Shown: positions 15,570 to 24,998 of the stretch, one piece after another
Numbering within the stretch: position 1 is the first letter of the stretch
Layout of the letters: every line of letters starts with the position of its first letter
Translations under genes and position numbers: made by a program
The notes under the pieces: model-generated
Seen by the model: the letters and a program-made list of their open reading frames with translations, nothing else
What the model was told of the DNA's origin: nothing
Database searches by the model: none
Assembly: GCF_051124815.1 (NCBI RefSeq)
Contig: NZ_CP118488.1
Location: 558,001-622,000 of the forward strand
DNA from: Azospirillum sp051124815
GTDB taxonomy: Bacteria; Pseudomonadota; Alphaproteobacteria; Azospirillales; Azospirillaceae
Reading direction: 5' to 3'
Length of the DNA: 64,000 nucleotides

Positions 15570-17710
15570 CCAAACCGCCCCTGCTCCTTTACCTTGCTCA
15601 TGGCGCCGACCCGCACCGCGTCGCCATCGCCCCGGTGCTGGCCGCCGCGGCGGAACGCGCCGGCTGGGCCTTCGACCTTTATTACGACGGGCGGCGCAGC
15701 GGTCGCCATTTCGGCGGCTGGGAGGACGGCAACCGCACCGAGGCGACCGGCACCGGCAGCCTGATGGCCGGCGGCCGGCACCTGGACCATGCGCTGTGGC
15801 TGACCACCCGCTACCGCGTCGTGGCGCTGGGCGATCCGGCCTCCCCGCTGTGGCCGGTGGTGGAGGCGGGGGGCGAGTGCGCCCTGCGCAGCACCGACCC
15901 GGCCGCGCTCTATGAGGCCGCCTTCCGCCTGCTGGAGCAGCCGATCCCGGCGGAGGTCGCGGTGCTGGACATGGCGCCGCAGACCCCGCTCGGCATCGTC
16001 GCCGCACCGTTTCTCTATCCGCTGCTGATGGCGAAGCCCTGCCTCGGCATCGATGTCGGCGCCGATGCCGGGCTGCGGCAGCGGCTGGAGGCGCTGGGCG
16101 CCCGCCATTTCACCGGCCATTGCGTCGATCCGGTGCGGGCGCGCCACTTCCCCGGCGGCCTCGACGCGGTCGAAGGCCGGGTGGCGGGGGAAAGCTATGC
16201 CAGCTTCAGCGCCGCGCTGGCCCATCGCAATGCCGGCTGGGGCCGCGGAACGTTCCTGGGCGATCCCGATCTGATCGCGGCGCAGCTGCCGCTGGCGGCG
16301 GCCAAACGCCTGCTGCCGCTCTACGGCCGGCCACAGACCGATGTGATCGAGCGCGCCGCCGACCTGATCCGCAACGGGGCGGACCCGGTCTATGGCCGGC
16401 AGTTCGACGACCACGACTTCTTCGCCCTTGGCCGCCTGGGCCGCGGGCTGCAGATCGTCGATCCCGATCCGCCCTTCGCCAGCACGGCCGACGTGCCGCT
16501 GCGCATCGCGGAGCCGCCGCGCCCCTTCACCGATTACGAGCCGGACGACGCCACCCTGCGCCGCTGGGCGGCGGAGGGGCGGGTGCTGACCACGCTGGTG
16601 CTGTGGTCCGGCATGATCCGCGAACTGCACTGCATCCCGCGCATCCTCGATCTGGTGGCGGCGACCGGCCTGCGTTGCGGGCTGGTGGTCACCGTCGACA
16701 GCCTGACCCAGTCCAGCCCCGCCGACCTTGCGCTGCTGTCGGTGCCGGAGGAGCGTGGCGGCGTGCTGGGCCGGGTGGAGCTTCTGCTGGGCAGCACCGG
16801 CCGCGGCGTCTGCGCCGAAGGCGAGATGCCCAGCATCGAGCTTGCCCGCCTGCTGACCGACGCCCGTGCGGAGATGGCGACCATGCTGCCGCCGGGGCTG
16901 ATGCCACGCGGCTGGTGGCCGCTGGTCGACTCGCCCCTCGTGCCGGGCCGCACCCCGCGCCTGCATTGGGAGGAGGGCCGGCCCGTCCTGCGCATCTCAC
17001 CCCGTCCGCGCCCGTCGGAAACCCCGGCCGCCAGCGTGGAGGCCACGACGGAGGGCACCCCCCGCAAGGCGCCGACGCGGGCCGGGGCTCCGGCCATGGA
17101 CGCCCGGCGCATGATCGGCAATGCGTTGCGCCGCTACCGGCTTGACCGCTTCTACGAGGCGTGGCGGCCCTATGACAGCGCCCGCCCCGGCCCCCTGCGG
17201 CGGGACGTCGCCGCCGCCGTCCGCTCAGCCGGCTTCGATTACATGTGGACCAAGGCTTCCTTCGGCCCGGCGGAGCCGGCGCTGGTCGACGGGGAGTTCG
17301 TGGCCCTGCCCTTCACCGCCGGCGACTGGGACGGCTGGTCGCCCTTCTACACCATCCGCAACACCGCCCAGGTGCGGGCGGCCGAACGCCGGCTGACCCG
17401 CGGCGGGCGGCCGGGATGGCTGGCGTCCAACATCGATTCCATCCTGTGGATGCTGCCGGGCGAGGTGCTCGAGAAGGGGCGCGCCCTTTTCCAGGTTGCC
17501 CGGCTGGTCGCCGGCGGCGGCGGGAGCGGAGCGCTGGTCAACGTCACGCCCAACACAGTCGCCCGCTACGCCCGCATCCTGGCGGAGGCGAAGACCGGAC
17601 GGGGCATCCCCACAAGCCCGGAGTCGCCGGCCGAGACCCGCAGCGACCCGGCGCCGGACGCTCCCTCCTCCCACCGCCAGCCCACCCGTGACCCGGCAGA
17701 GGTCGCCTGA
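15566..17710 (+). CDS. Large protein of unknown function in the exopolysaccharide cluster
   Basis: The 714-residue protein has no family I can name. GTG at 15566 overlaps the previous stop (GTGA) and has GGAGG upstream. The N-terminal third starts with LLLYLAHGADPHRVAIAPVL, which looks like a Rossmann-like fold. A central segment has alternating hydrophobic strands (VLTTLVLWSGMIRELH, LRCGLVVTVDSLTQ). The C-terminal part (about 510-680) has aromatic-rich motifs (FDYMWTKASFG, GDWDGWSPFYTIRNT) that could belong to a polysaccharide deacetylase-like or lyase-like fold. The tail is a disordered Pro/Ser/Thr stretch. No signal peptide or membrane span is seen. Its coupled position argues for a role in repeat-unit assembly or modification. 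Confidence 0.8.
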   Translation: MTKPPLLLYLAHGADPHRVAIAPVLAAAAERAGWAFDLYYDGRRSGRHFGGWEDGNRTEATGTGSLMAGGRHLDHALWLTTRYRVVALGDPASPLWPVVEAGGECALRSTDPAALYEAAFRLLEQPIPAEVAVLDMAPQTPLGIVAAPFLYPLLMAKPCLGIDVGADAGLRQRLEALGARHFTGHCVDPVRARHFPGGLDAVEGRVAGESYASFSAALAHRNAGWGRGTFLGDPDLIAAQLPLAAAKRLLPLYGRPQTDVIERAADLIRNGADPVYGRQFDDHDFFALGRLGRGLQIVDPDPPFASTADVPLRIAEPPRPFTDYEPDDATLRRWAAEGRVLTTLVLWSGMIRELHCIPRILDLVAATGLRCGLVVTVDSLTQSSPADLALLSVPEERGGVLGRVELLLGSTGRGVCAEGEMPSIELARLLTDARAEMATMLPPGLMPRGWWPLVDSPLVPGRTPRLHWEEGRPVLRISPRPRPSETPAASVEATTEGTPRKAPTRAGAPAMDARRMIGNALRRYRLDRFYEAWRPYDSARPGPLRRDVAAAVRSAGFDYMWTKASFGPAEPALVDGEFVALPFTAGDWDGWSPFYTIRNTAQVRAAERRLTRGGRPGWLASNIDSILWMLPGEVLEKGRALFQVARLVAGGGGSGALVNVTPNTVARYARILAEAKTGRGIPTSPESPAETRSDPAPDAPSSHRQPTRDPAEVA

Positions 17711-17769
17711 ACCAATACGGCCGCATCGCACCTCCACGCACCGATTGTCGAGATGAAGGAGTTCAGCCC

Positions 17770-20094
17770 ATGGACGCACCGGAACACCGATTGCCGCCAG
17801 GCACGGCCGGTATCCCCTCCGGCTTTGTCGCACCGCCGGTCGGAACGGGCGCCGACAAGGTCAATGTAGGCCGGCTGGTACAGACGCTGTGGCGCCAGAA
17901 ATGGCTGATCCTTGGGCTGACCGCTGTCCTGTGGCTGCCCGCGGTGATGCTGATCAACTCGATGACGCCGCTCTACAGCGCCTCCTCCGTCGTGGTGATC
18001 GATCCTCATCCGAACCGGGTCATCAATATTCCCTCTGTCTCGGAGCCGATGGGGATCTATCTCGACACCGTGAACACCGAGGTCGAGATCCTGAGGTCCC
18101 GCGACCTCGCCCTCCGTGTGGTGGAGATGCTGAATCTCGGGCAGGAGCCGGAATACGCTGCGACGATCGCCAAGCCTGGCCTTCTGACCCCTCTGTGGGA
18201 GGAAGGCCGCGCCCTGCTGACGGACGTGGCGGCCGTTCTTCCCGAACCGCTGCCCGCCCTGCTGACGCCGCCGCCGCGCCCGGCCGCTCCGACCGGCAGC
18301 GTGGAGGAGAAGGAAACCGCCCGCCTGATCGCCGCCTTCCAGAAGAACCTGCGCATCAGCCCCGGCGTGCAGTCGCGCGCCATCCGCATCACGGTCGAGG
18401 CCAAGGACCCGCAGTTGGCCGCCCGCGCCGCCAATGCCGTTGCGGACGCCTACATCGCCATCCAGGTGGATGCGAAGCGCAAAGCCACCCAGAACGCCAG
18501 CGACTGGCTGCAGAGCCGGATGGACGAACTGCGCCAGGACATGACCGCCACCGGACGTGCAGCCGTCGAGGCGATGCGCTCAGAAACCGGCATGGCCAAG
18601 GGCCGCGATGCTCCGCTGCTGAACGAGGAGATGTCGGCGCTGAACGCCCAGCTGACGGAGGCGCGCACCGCCCTGGCCAACGCCCAGGGCCGGCTGCGCC
18701 AGCTGCAGTCGGTGCAGCCCGGCAACCCGGAATCGCTGACCGGCGCCGACATCGGCGGCGATCCGCTGATCACCGGCCTGCGCCAGCGTCAGACTGCGCT
18801 GAGCGCCCAACTGGCGGAACTGCGCGCCCAGTATGGCGACCGTCACCCGGCGCTGGCCCGGCCCACTGCGGAGCTGCGCGAACTCAATGCCGTTCTGGCT
18901 ACCGAGGTGGATCGGGTCGTCCGCAGCCTGCGGGGCGAGGTGGAACAGCAGGTCGCCAAGATCCAGAATCTGTCCCGCCGGCTTGAGACCCTGCGCACGG
19001 AATCCTTCGACAACCTGCAGGCGGACGTGAAGCTGCGCGAACTTCAGCGGCAGGCCGACGCGTCCGACGACAACTATCGCCGCGCCGTCACCCGCCTGAA
19101 GGAGACCCAGGTGCTCCAGGCCCTGGAGATGACGCCCGACGTGCGGATCGTGTCCACCGCGGACGTTCCCATGGGACCGGTCGGGCCGGGCAAGACCGTG
19201 CTGGCGGCGTTGGCCGCGGTGGTCTGCGGCGCCATCGCCACCGGCATCGCGCTGGTGCGGACCGCCAGCCAGCGTGGCGTCTACAGCTCCCATCAGGTGG
19301 AGGCGGTTCTGGGCCTTCCGGCGGTGGGCATCGTGCCGCTGCTGGGCCGGGTCAAGCGGTCCGCCCGCTCCGACGCCAACGGCGATCCCTATTCCAACAC
19401 CGGCGGCGGCGAATTCGCCGAGGCGGTCTGGCGGCTTTGCGCCCGCCTGCATCTGGTCCGCACGGGTGCCGAACCGGCCACCGTCAAGGGCGGCGAGGTG
19501 GTGATGCTGACCTCGTCGGTCGCGGGCGAGGGCAAGACGACGCTGGCGGTGGCGCTGTCCGCCTTCCTGGCCGACACCGGCCGCCGGGTCGTCATCGTCG
19601 ATTGCGACACCCGCCGCCCCGCCGTGCACCGGCTTCTCGGCGGCACCCGGCCGCCGAAGGGGCTGACCGACCTGCTGGAAGGCGATGCGACGCTGGATCA
19701 GGTGGTGCAGATCGACGACCGCCGCCGGGTCGCGGTGATCACCGCCGGCCGGCCGGTCGACCGCCCGCAGATCCTGTTCGGCTCCAAGGCCATGCTGTCG
19801 CTGCTGGTCGAGCTGTCCGAACGCTATGACGTCGTCGTCCTGGACACGCCGCCGGTGCTGTCGGTTTCGGACGCGCTGATCCTGGCGCCGCTGGCCGACC
19901 GCGTCCTCTATGTCGTGCGCTGGGCGCGCACCGCCACCAGCCTAGCCGGCGCCGGCATCAAGCAGGTGCGGCAGGTCGGCGGGCGGATCGGCGGCGCGGT
20001 GCTGTCGATGGTCAACGCCCGCGACCACGCGAACCTGGAATACGGCGCCCGTCCGCCCAGCGGCCGTTCCTACCGCCTGCGCCGCATCGCCTGA
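17770..20094 (+). CDS. GumC/Wzc-type polysaccharide co-polymerase with C-terminal tyrosine-kinase-like ATPase
   Basis: The 774-residue inner-membrane protein controls chain length and export. It has a Wzz domain with a first membrane helix near residue 45, a long periplasmic coiled-coil region (about 180-460), a second helix near 480, and a cytoplasmic BY-kinase domain: Walker A SSVAGEGKTTLA (about 580), Walker A' VVIVDCDTRRP (about 607) and Walker B VVVLDTPPV (about 688). The C-terminus has only two tyrosines in its last 20 residues instead of the usual Tyr-rich cluster, so autophosphorylation may be limited. No outer-membrane Wza-type exporter gene is found in the window. Confidence 0.92.
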   Translation: MDAPEHRLPPGTAGIPSGFVAPPVGTGADKVNVGRLVQTLWRQKWLILGLTAVLWLPAVMLINSMTPLYSASSVVVIDPHPNRVINIPSVSEPMGIYLDTVNTEVEILRSRDLALRVVEMLNLGQEPEYAATIAKPGLLTPLWEEGRALLTDVAAVLPEPLPALLTPPPRPAAPTGSVEEKETARLIAAFQKNLRISPGVQSRAIRITVEAKDPQLAARAANAVADAYIAIQVDAKRKATQNASDWLQSRMDELRQDMTATGRAAVEAMRSETGMAKGRDAPLLNEEMSALNAQLTEARTALANAQGRLRQLQSVQPGNPESLTGADIGGDPLITGLRQRQTALSAQLAELRAQYGDRHPALARPTAELRELNAVLATEVDRVVRSLRGEVEQQVAKIQNLSRRLETLRTESFDNLQADVKLRELQRQADASDDNYRRAVTRLKETQVLQALEMTPDVRIVSTADVPMGPVGPGKTVLAALAAVVCGAIATGIALVRTASQRGVYSSHQVEAVLGLPAVGIVPLLGRVKRSARSDANGDPYSNTGGGEFAEAVWRLCARLHLVRTGAEPATVKGGEVVMLTSSVAGEGKTTLAVALSAFLADTGRRVVIVDCDTRRPAVHRLLGGTRPPKGLTDLLEGDATLDQVVQIDDRRRVAVITAGRPVDRPQILFGSKAMLSLLVELSERYDVVVLDTPPVLSVSDALILAPLADRVLYVVRWARTATSLAGAGIKQVRQVGGRIGGAVLSMVNARDHANLEYGARPPSGRSYRLRRIA

Positions 20095-20149
20095 GCCTGA
20101 AAAGCCCTCGGCCGAAGTCGAAGGCCTGCCCCTTGCCGGAGGACCCACA

Positions 20150-21307
20150 ATGAAAGTCGCGATCGTCCATTACTGGCTCGTCGGGATGCGCGGGGGGGAG
20201 AAGGTTATCGAAGCCCTGTGCGAGCTGTATCCGGAGGCCGACGTCTTCACCCACGTCTACCGGCCGGAACGCATCTCCCCGATCATCCGCAGCCACCGGG
20301 TCACCACGACCTTCATCGACCGGCTGCCGATGGCCCACAGGATGTATCAGAAATACCTGCCGCTGATGCCGCTGGCGCTGGAGCAACTCGACCTCAGCGC
20401 CTACGACCTCGTCATCAGCAGCGAATCCGGGCCGGCGAAGGGGGTCCTGACCCGGCCGGATGCGCTGCACGTCTGCTACTGCCACACGCCGATGCGCTAT
20501 GTGTGGAGCGGCTATCACGATTACCTGCACTCGGCCGGGCCGATGATCCGGCCACTGATGCCCTATGCCATCCACCGGTTGCGGCAATGGGATCTGGCGA
20601 CGGCGGCGAGGGTCGACCGTTTCATCGCCAATTCGGAGACGGTGGCGAAGCGCATCTGGCGGGTCTACCGACGCGACTCCACCGTCATCAACCCGCCGGT
20701 GGAAACCCGGCGCTTCGCCACCGCGGAGCCGCCCGGTGATCATTACCTGTTCGTCAGTCAGCTGGTCTCCTACAAGCGCGCCGACGTGGCGATCGAAGCC
20801 TTCAACCGCATGGGCCGCAAGCTGGTCGTCGTCGGCGAGGGCGAGGAGTACCGCCGCCTGAAGCAGATGGCCGGGCCGACGGTGGAACTGCTGGGCCATT
20901 GTTCCGCCGAGGAGCTGGACCGGCAATATGCCGCCTGCCGCGCCCTGATCTTCACCGCCAACGAGGATTTCGGCATCGTTCCGGTGGAGGCGATGGCCGC
21001 CGGCCGGCCGGTGATCGCCTTGAACCGTGGCGGCGCGACCGAGACGGTGAGGGATGGGATGTCCGGCCTGTTCTTCGACCAGCAGACGCCGGAGGCGCTG
21101 ATCGAGGCGGTGCAGCGCTTCGAGGCGCAGGAGCGCCGCTTCAACCCCACCGTCATCCAGGCCTATGCCGCCCGCTTCGACCGTTCCGTCTTCAAGGCGC
21201 GGCTGCGCGAGACCATCGACAGCTGGGTGAACGGCGAGGAACCGGCCCTGGCCCCGGCACGGGCCGCCGCCAACGACGCCCGCGGGCGGGAGCTGGCTCC
21301 GGCATGA
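20150..21307 (+). CDS. Glycosyltransferase family 4 (WbaZ/mannosyltransferase-like)
   Basis: The 385-residue GT-B enzyme starts VAIVHYWLVGMRGGEKV, a typical opening for this subgroup, and has the donor-site region NEDFGIVPVEAMAAGRPVIA (E-x7-E). CHTPMRYVW and ANSETVAKRI are also typical of the WbaZ-like group. It should transfer a hexose, perhaps mannose, from a nucleotide-sugar onto the lipid-linked repeat unit on the cytoplasmic face. ATG 20150 follows GGAGGACCCACA. The end overlaps the next gene by ATGA. The sugar cannot be read from the sequence. Confidence 0.9.
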   Translation: MKVAIVHYWLVGMRGGEKVIEALCELYPEADVFTHVYRPERISPIIRSHRVTTTFIDRLPMAHRMYQKYLPLMPLALEQLDLSAYDLVISSESGPAKGVLTRPDALHVCYCHTPMRYVWSGYHDYLHSAGPMIRPLMPYAIHRLRQWDLATAARVDRFIANSETVAKRIWRVYRRDSTVINPPVETRRFATAEPPGDHYLFVSQLVSYKRADVAIEAFNRMGRKLVVVGEGEEYRRLKQMAGPTVELLGHCSAEELDRQYAACRALIFTANEDFGIVPVEAMAAGRPVIALNRGGATETVRDGMSGLFFDQQTPEALIEAVQRFEAQERRFNPTVIQAYAARFDRSVFKARLRETIDSWVNGEEPALAPARAAANDARGRELAPA

Positions 21308-22314
21308 GCATCACCAAGACTCCCACCGGCATGCCCCGCCCCGCACCCCATGTCCCGATCGATCCCCATGCCGTGGAGAGGCTGGGCGTCACCGTGATCG
21401 TCCCGACCTATCGCCGGCCGGACCAGCTGGCCGGCTGCCTGGACGGTCTGGTCCGGCAGACGCTGGCGCCGGTCCAGGTGGTCGTCACCGTGCGCGACAC
21501 CGATCCCGAGTCCGCCGAGGTTGCCCGGCGCTATGCCTCCGCCCTGCCGGTCGAGGTCGCCGGCATCGACGTGCCGGGGCAGGTGGCGGCGATCAACCGC
21601 GGCATGGACCACGCCCGCGGCGACATCGTCGCCATCACCGACGACGACGCCGTTCCCCATCCCGACTGGGTGGAGCGGATCGAGGCGTGGTATCGCGCCG
21701 ATCCTCGCATCGGCGGCGTCGGCGGCCGCGACCATGTCTATCACGGCACCGTGCCTGAAACCGGGGAAGCCCGGGTCGTCGGCCGGCTGCAATGGTTCGG
21801 CAGGGTCATCGGCAACCATCATCTCGGCGTCGGCCCGGCCCGGGATGTCGACGTGCTGAAAGGCGCCAACTGGAGCTTCCGCCGCGCGGCGATCACCGGC
21901 CAGCGGCTGAACACCCGGCTGCGCGGCAGCGGCGCCCAGGTCCGCAACGAGGTGGATTTCTGCCTGCGTCTGTCCCGCCAGGGCTGGCGGCTGGTCTATG
22001 ACCCGCTGGTGGCGGTCGACCACTTCCCCGCCGTGCGTTTCGACATCGACCAGCGCGGCGCGAACCACTTCCACCCGCTGGCGCAGGAGAACGCGACCTT
22101 CAACGACACGCTGGCCCTGATGGCCCATTTCGGCCCGGCCAACCGCGTCGCCTTCGCCGCCTGGGCCATGCTGGTGGGGACCTGCGAATTTCCCGGACTG
22201 GTGCAATGGGCGCGGCTGGCGCTGCGCGGCGACCGCCATGCCGGGGCGAAGCTGCGCGCCACCTTGCGCGGCCGGCTGGAGGGAATGCGCGACTGGCGGG
22301 AGACGGCGGCATGA
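21304..22314 (+). CDS. Glycosyltransferase family 2
   Basis: A 336-residue GT-A enzyme. It has VTVIVPTYRRPDQLAGCLDGL at the start of the fold, the metal-binding DDDA in VAITDDDAVPHPDW (an acidic DXD-type motif), and a later acceptor-side segment NEVDFCLRLSRQGWRLVYD typical of GT2 proteins. It adds a sugar to the growing repeat unit. ATG 21304 overlaps the previous stop by four bases and its own stop overlaps the next start in the same way, so these genes are translated as a coupled chain. No membrane helix of the synthase type is seen. Confidence 0.9.
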   Translation: MSITKTPTGMPRPAPHVPIDPHAVERLGVTVIVPTYRRPDQLAGCLDGLVRQTLAPVQVVVTVRDTDPESAEVARRYASALPVEVAGIDVPGQVAAINRGMDHARGDIVAITDDDAVPHPDWVERIEAWYRADPRIGGVGGRDHVYHGTVPETGEARVVGRLQWFGRVIGNHHLGVGPARDVDVLKGANWSFRRAAITGQRLNTRLRGSGAQVRNEVDFCLRLSRQGWRLVYDPLVAVDHFPAVRFDIDQRGANHFHPLAQENATFNDTLALMAHFGPANRVAFAAWAMLVGTCEFPGLVQWARLALRGDRHAGAKLRATLRGRLEGMRDWRETAA

Positions 22315-23816
22315 CCTTCGCCACCACCGGCTTCGAGCATGACCATCACGGCATGGGCCATCACGCCACCGGCGGCCTGCCGTCCCTGAATAGGTTGGCG
22401 GCGCCGGTCTTCTGGTTCCTGGTGGCGGTCCCGGTGCTGATGGGCAGGGCCGGCGTGCTGGAGATCGTCTTCCCGGTGGGGGCGATCGCCGTCGGTGCGC
22501 TGCTGGTGACGCGAGACCCGGCCCGGTTCGCCGCCTTCACATGGTGGCTGTGGTTCCTGACGCCGGAGGTGCGCCGGCTGGTCGATTACCAATCGGGCTG
22601 GAGCGTCATCAGCCCGATCATGGTGACGCCCTTCGCCGTCGGCGCCATGACCGGGCTGGTGATCGCGCAATATCTGCCGATGCTGCGCTATCGCGCCTAT
22701 TTCGGTTTCCTGCCGGTGATGCTGGGCATCTCCTACGCCTACTTCAATGGAATCTCCCAGGCGGGTGTGGCGGCTGCGACCTTCGCACTGCTGAACTGGG
22801 TGGTGCCGGTCATTCTGGGGCTCTATGTCGCCCTGCACTGGCCGATCTACCCGCAGATGCGCGACGCGGTGCTGCGCGCCTTCGTTCTGGGGCTGGCGCT
22901 GGTCGGCGGCTATGGCCTGATCCAGTATTTCGTCATGCCGGCCTGGGATGCGCGATGGCTCATCAATGTCGGGATGACGAACCAGGGCATGCCGCTGCCG
23001 ATGCAGGTGCGGGTGTTCAGCACACTGAACTCCTCCGGCCCGCTGGCCTTCCTGCTGGTCACCGGGCTGGCCCTGCTGCCGGCGGCGCGCGGCATCCTGG
23101 TTCCGGTCGCCGGCGCACTGGCGCTCGGATCGCTGCTGCTCAGTCTGGTGCGCGCGGCCTGGCTGGCCGGTCTGTTCACCTTCGCGTGGCTGTTGCTGAC
23201 CATGCCCGGCCGCCACCGGATGCGCCTGATCGCGGTCGGTGTCGGTCTTGTCCTGTGCTCCCTGCCGCTGCTGAGCGTGCCGAGGGTCAATCAGGCGATC
23301 GTCTCCCGCTTCGACACGCTGAATTCGATGGAGAACGACCGCAGCTATCAGGAGCGCCAGGAGTTCTACGGCCGTTTCCTGATCCAGGCGCTGACCGAGG
23401 TGCGCGGCGCCGGGCTCGGCACCGTCGACACGGCGACCAAGCTGACCAACGAGGACGGACAGCTCGGCGCCATGGCCTATTTCGACAGCGGCATCCTGCG
23501 CGTGCCCTACGAGCTGGGTTGGCCCGGCACGCTGGGCTATGTCGCGGGCCTGATCGTGCTGACGGCAGGAATGCTGCGCCGGGGCGGTGCACCGCCCGAC
23601 CCGTTCGCCCGCTGCGCCGAAACGGCGGCGCTGACGATCCTCGCCTGCATGGTGTTCGAGCACACGCTGGTGAAGGTCACCGGCGTCGGCTTCTGGTTCT
23701 TCCTGGGCATGGCGATGGCGGCCAAGAATTACGGGCTCGCCAGTCTGCAGAGCGCCGCCCCGGCGACCGTCCCCTCCCATCACTTCCAAGAGGACAAGCA
23801 ATGGACGGAAGCCTGA
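22311..23816 (+). CDS. Wzy-like polysaccharide polymerase / O-antigen ligase family membrane protein
   Basis: The 501-residue protein has about 11-12 hydrophobic segments and a large periplasmic loop late in the chain (after LLSVPRVNQAIVSRF, with NDRSYQERQEFYGRFL and GAGLGTVDTATKL), the layout of the O-antigen ligase/Wzy superfamily. It should join repeat units in the periplasm. The N-terminus carries a His-rich stretch (EHDHHGMGHHATGG) that could bind metal or simply be a linker. ATG 22311 overlaps the previous stop (ATGA). The next gene starts 16 bases before this one stops. Confidence 0.85.
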   Translation: MTFATTGFEHDHHGMGHHATGGLPSLNRLAAPVFWFLVAVPVLMGRAGVLEIVFPVGAIAVGALLVTRDPARFAAFTWWLWFLTPEVRRLVDYQSGWSVISPIMVTPFAVGAMTGLVIAQYLPMLRYRAYFGFLPVMLGISYAYFNGISQAGVAAATFALLNWVVPVILGLYVALHWPIYPQMRDAVLRAFVLGLALVGGYGLIQYFVMPAWDARWLINVGMTNQGMPLPMQVRVFSTLNSSGPLAFLLVTGLALLPAARGILVPVAGALALGSLLLSLVRAAWLAGLFTFAWLLLTMPGRHRMRLIAVGVGLVLCSLPLLSVPRVNQAIVSRFDTLNSMENDRSYQERQEFYGRFLIQALTEVRGAGLGTVDTATKLTNEDGQLGAMAYFDSGILRVPYELGWPGTLGYVAGLIVLTAGMLRRGGAPPDPFARCAETAALTILACMVFEHTLVKVTGVGFWFFLGMAMAAKNYGLASLQSAAPATVPSHHFQEDKQWTEA

Positions 23817-24988
23817 TCCTGCCCGGCGCGCTGCCGGGGGAGATGCGGGAGGCCAGCGTGCTTCAGCTTGGGCTGGGCTGGTTCCCGGAGACCCATGGCG
23901 GGGCGGAGAACATGTTCTACAACCTCGCCCGTCACCTGCCTCAGCAGGGTATCTCGTTGTCCGGGCTGGTGCTGGGCACCGTTTCCGAGACGCTGGACAA
24001 TGGCGCCCGCATCGACAGCTTCGCACCGCCGACCGCCTCGCTACCGCGCCGGGTGGCGGCGGCGCGGACCGCCATCGCCGAGACACTGCGCCGGCAGGCG
24101 CCCGACCTCGTCGCCTCGCATTTCGCGCTGAACACGGTGGGCGCCCTGCCCTCCCTGCGCAACCGGCCGCTGGTCGTCCATTTCCACGGCCCCTGGGCGC
24201 TGGAAAGCGCCGCCGAGGGCGCCGGCCCGCTGGCGGTGCGGCTGAAGTTCATGGTGGAGCGGCTGGTCTATCGCCGCGCCGCGCGCTTCGTCGTCCTGTC
24301 CCAGTCCTTCGCCACCATCCTGGCCGAGCGCTACGGCGTGCAGCCGGAACGCATCCACCGGGTGCCGGGCGGGGTCGATGCCGAGCGCTACGACCTTCCC
24401 GACAGCCGCCATCAGGCGCGCGCCCGCCTGGGCTGGCCGCAGGGGCGCCCCATCCTGCTGACGGTGCGCCGGCTGGTGAAGCGCATGGGGCTGACCGCGC
24501 TGGTCGATGCCATGGTGGAATTGCGCCGCCGGGTGCCCGACGTGCTTCTGGTGGTCGCCGGACGCGGGCCGGAGGCGGCGGCGCTTCAGGACCGCATCGG
24601 CGCGCTGGGGCTGGAGGAGCATGTCCGGCTGCTGGGCTTCGTTCCCGACGCGCATCTTCCCCTCGCCTATCGCGCCGCCGACCTGTGCGTGATGCCGTCG
24701 CAGGCGCTGGAGGGCTTCGGCCTGACCGCGCTGGAATCTCTGGCGGCCGGCACGCCGGTGATGGTCACGCCGGTCGGCGGCCTGCCCGAGGTGGTGGAGG
24801 GGCTGGACGGCGACCTCGTGCTCTCGGGGATCGACGCACGCTCCATCGGCATCGGCCTTGCGGAAGCGCTGACCGGCGTCCGCCGGCTGCCCGACGCCGA
24901 CGCCTGCCGGGCGCTGGTGCGCAGCCGCTTCGACTGGCCGGTCATCGCCGCCCGCACCGCCGCCGTCTATCGCGGCGCCCTGCAATGA
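23801..24988 (+). CDS. Glycosyltransferase family 4
   Basis: A 395-residue GT-B enzyme. The N-terminal acceptor domain begins VLQLGLGWFPETHGGAENM. The donor domain contains LLTVRRLVKRMGL and the motif EGFGLTALESLAAGTPVMV (E-x7-E). It overlaps the polymerase gene by 16 bases; ATG 23801 has AGAGGA at 6 bases. It is one of three GT4 enzymes in this plus-strand operon, suggesting a repeat unit with several hexoses. Linkage and donor are not predictable by eye. Confidence 0.9.
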   Translation: MDGSLILPGALPGEMREASVLQLGLGWFPETHGGAENMFYNLARHLPQQGISLSGLVLGTVSETLDNGARIDSFAPPTASLPRRVAAARTAIAETLRRQAPDLVASHFALNTVGALPSLRNRPLVVHFHGPWALESAAEGAGPLAVRLKFMVERLVYRRAARFVVLSQSFATILAERYGVQPERIHRVPGGVDAERYDLPDSRHQARARLGWPQGRPILLTVRRLVKRMGLTALVDAMVELRRRVPDVLLVVAGRGPEAAALQDRIGALGLEEHVRLLGFVPDAHLPLAYRAADLCVMPSQALEGFGLTALESLAAGTPVMVTPVGGLPEVVEGLDGDLVLSGIDARSIGIGLAEALTGVRRLPDADACRALVRSRFDWPVIAARTAAVYRGALQ

Positions 24989-24998
24989 GCATCCTGCG

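Noticed and set aside
13518..16007. 829-codon minus-strand frame across the glycosyltransferase genes
   Set aside because: Crosses three coupled plus-strand genes; no domain content.
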